Assembly: GCF_014385005.1 (NCBI RefSeq)
Contig: NZ_JACRSZ010000032.1
Coordinates: 1-11,030 of the forward strand
Direction: 5' to 3'
DNA length: 11,030 nucleotides
Origin: Jingyaoa shaoxingensis
GTDB lineage: Bacteria; Bacillota; Clostridia; Lachnospirales; Lachnospiraceae
In this document: positions 10,915 to 11,030 of the stretch, in pieces
Numbering within the stretch: the first letter of the stretch is position 1
How the letters are laid out: each line of letters starts with the position of its first letter
Made by a program: the position numbers and the translations under genes
The notes under the pieces: model-generated
Told to the model about the DNA's origin: nothing
Database searches by the model: none
The model's input: only the letters and a program-made list of their open reading frames with translations

Positions 10915-11030
10915 GTGCGCCCAGATAAGGGCGAGTAGTCTAGCAGGTGGAATGCCTGTCTGGTAAGGTCTAACCAACCGCCAGTAGCGAGTCTTGGGTG
11001 ACTGTCAGTAATGGTAGTTGCTAAGCGTAG
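10915..11030 (+). mobile_element. Group II intron, 5' end (continues beyond window)
   Basis: From 10915 the sequence begins GTGCGCCCAGATAAGGGCGA, which has the GTGYG 5' boundary of group II introns and closely matches the start of known bacterial introns (GTGCGCCCAGATAGGGTG in Ll.LtrB and the Tn5397 intron). GCCC/GGGC pairs at once to form the first small stem of domain I. The following sequence (CTAACCAACCGCC, later TAGTTGCTAAGCG) is dense in short complementary stretches as expected of domain I. The reverse-transcriptase/maturase frame in domain IV would lie beyond the window edge. The exon side of the insertion point ends ...AATCGGAATT. The call rests on this 5' motif and the structural look only. 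Confidence 0.75.

Noticed and set aside
1..11030. CRISPR array, tRNA or rRNA genes, known riboswitches
   Set aside because: No regularly spaced repeats, cloverleaf with T-loop GTTCAA-type motif, or recognised riboswitch core was seen on either strand by eye.

Overview
The base composition is AT-rich, ribosome binding sites are strong (AAGGAGG type) and promoters are consensus TTGACA/TATAAT. The gene set is rubredoxins, a 2Fe superoxide reductase, bacteriohemerythrin, a rubrerythrin fragment, and Trx/TrxR. Together these point to a strictly anaerobic low-GC Firmicute, most likely a gut Clostridia/Lachnospiraceae member; the taxonomic level is inference. The theme of the window is defence against oxygen, peroxide and reactive sulfur. 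It is flanked by mobile-element debris: an IS30-type transposase stub on the left and the 5' end of a group II intron on the right.

Layout. 1-440: truncated IS30-family transposase (minus strand) and a hairpin. 460-1350: consensus promoter overlapped by a 22-bp AT-rich palindrome, then rubredoxin and bacteriohemerythrin, then a terminator. 1350-1860: terminator, an orphan coding fragment, and a promoter. 1859-3276: a tight operon of a two-helix membrane miniprotein, a Bcp-type peroxiredoxin and YaaA (peroxide/iron stress). 3328-3724: a second palindrome fused to the C-terminal half of a rubrerythrin gene, then an L-lactate dehydrogenase gene reduced to its two ends. 3751-4446: desulfoferrodoxin (superoxide reductase), a second rubredoxin, and a strong terminator.

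4464-9930 is the most interesting part. An SDR oxidoreductase, an operon of thioredoxin, single-domain rhodanese and CoA-disulfide/persulfide reductase-rhodanese fusion, and an operon of thioredoxin and thioredoxin reductase are each preceded by the same 15-bp inverted repeat (GTGAT-N3-ATCAC). In all three cases its centre lies exactly 29 bp before the first base of a TATAAT-like -10 box, and no good -35 is present. That is the geometry of class II activation by a CRP/FNR protein. A CRP/FNR-family regulator with a CRP-like recognition helix (R182, E183, R187) is encoded among these genes, divergent from the second thioredoxin. The arrangement reads as a compact self-contained regulon: one regulator, three matched promoters, six effector genes. 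The effectors would handle low-molecular-weight disulfides, persulfides and protein disulfides, plus one NADP-type alcohol/ketone dehydrogenase resembling BaiA and FabG.

9931-10914 holds no convincing intact gene: one short degenerate fragment, a strong terminator, and an orphan acidic C-terminal tail on the minus strand with its own hairpin. Group II intron sequence begins at 10915 and runs off the window. No tRNA, rRNA or CRISPR array was seen.
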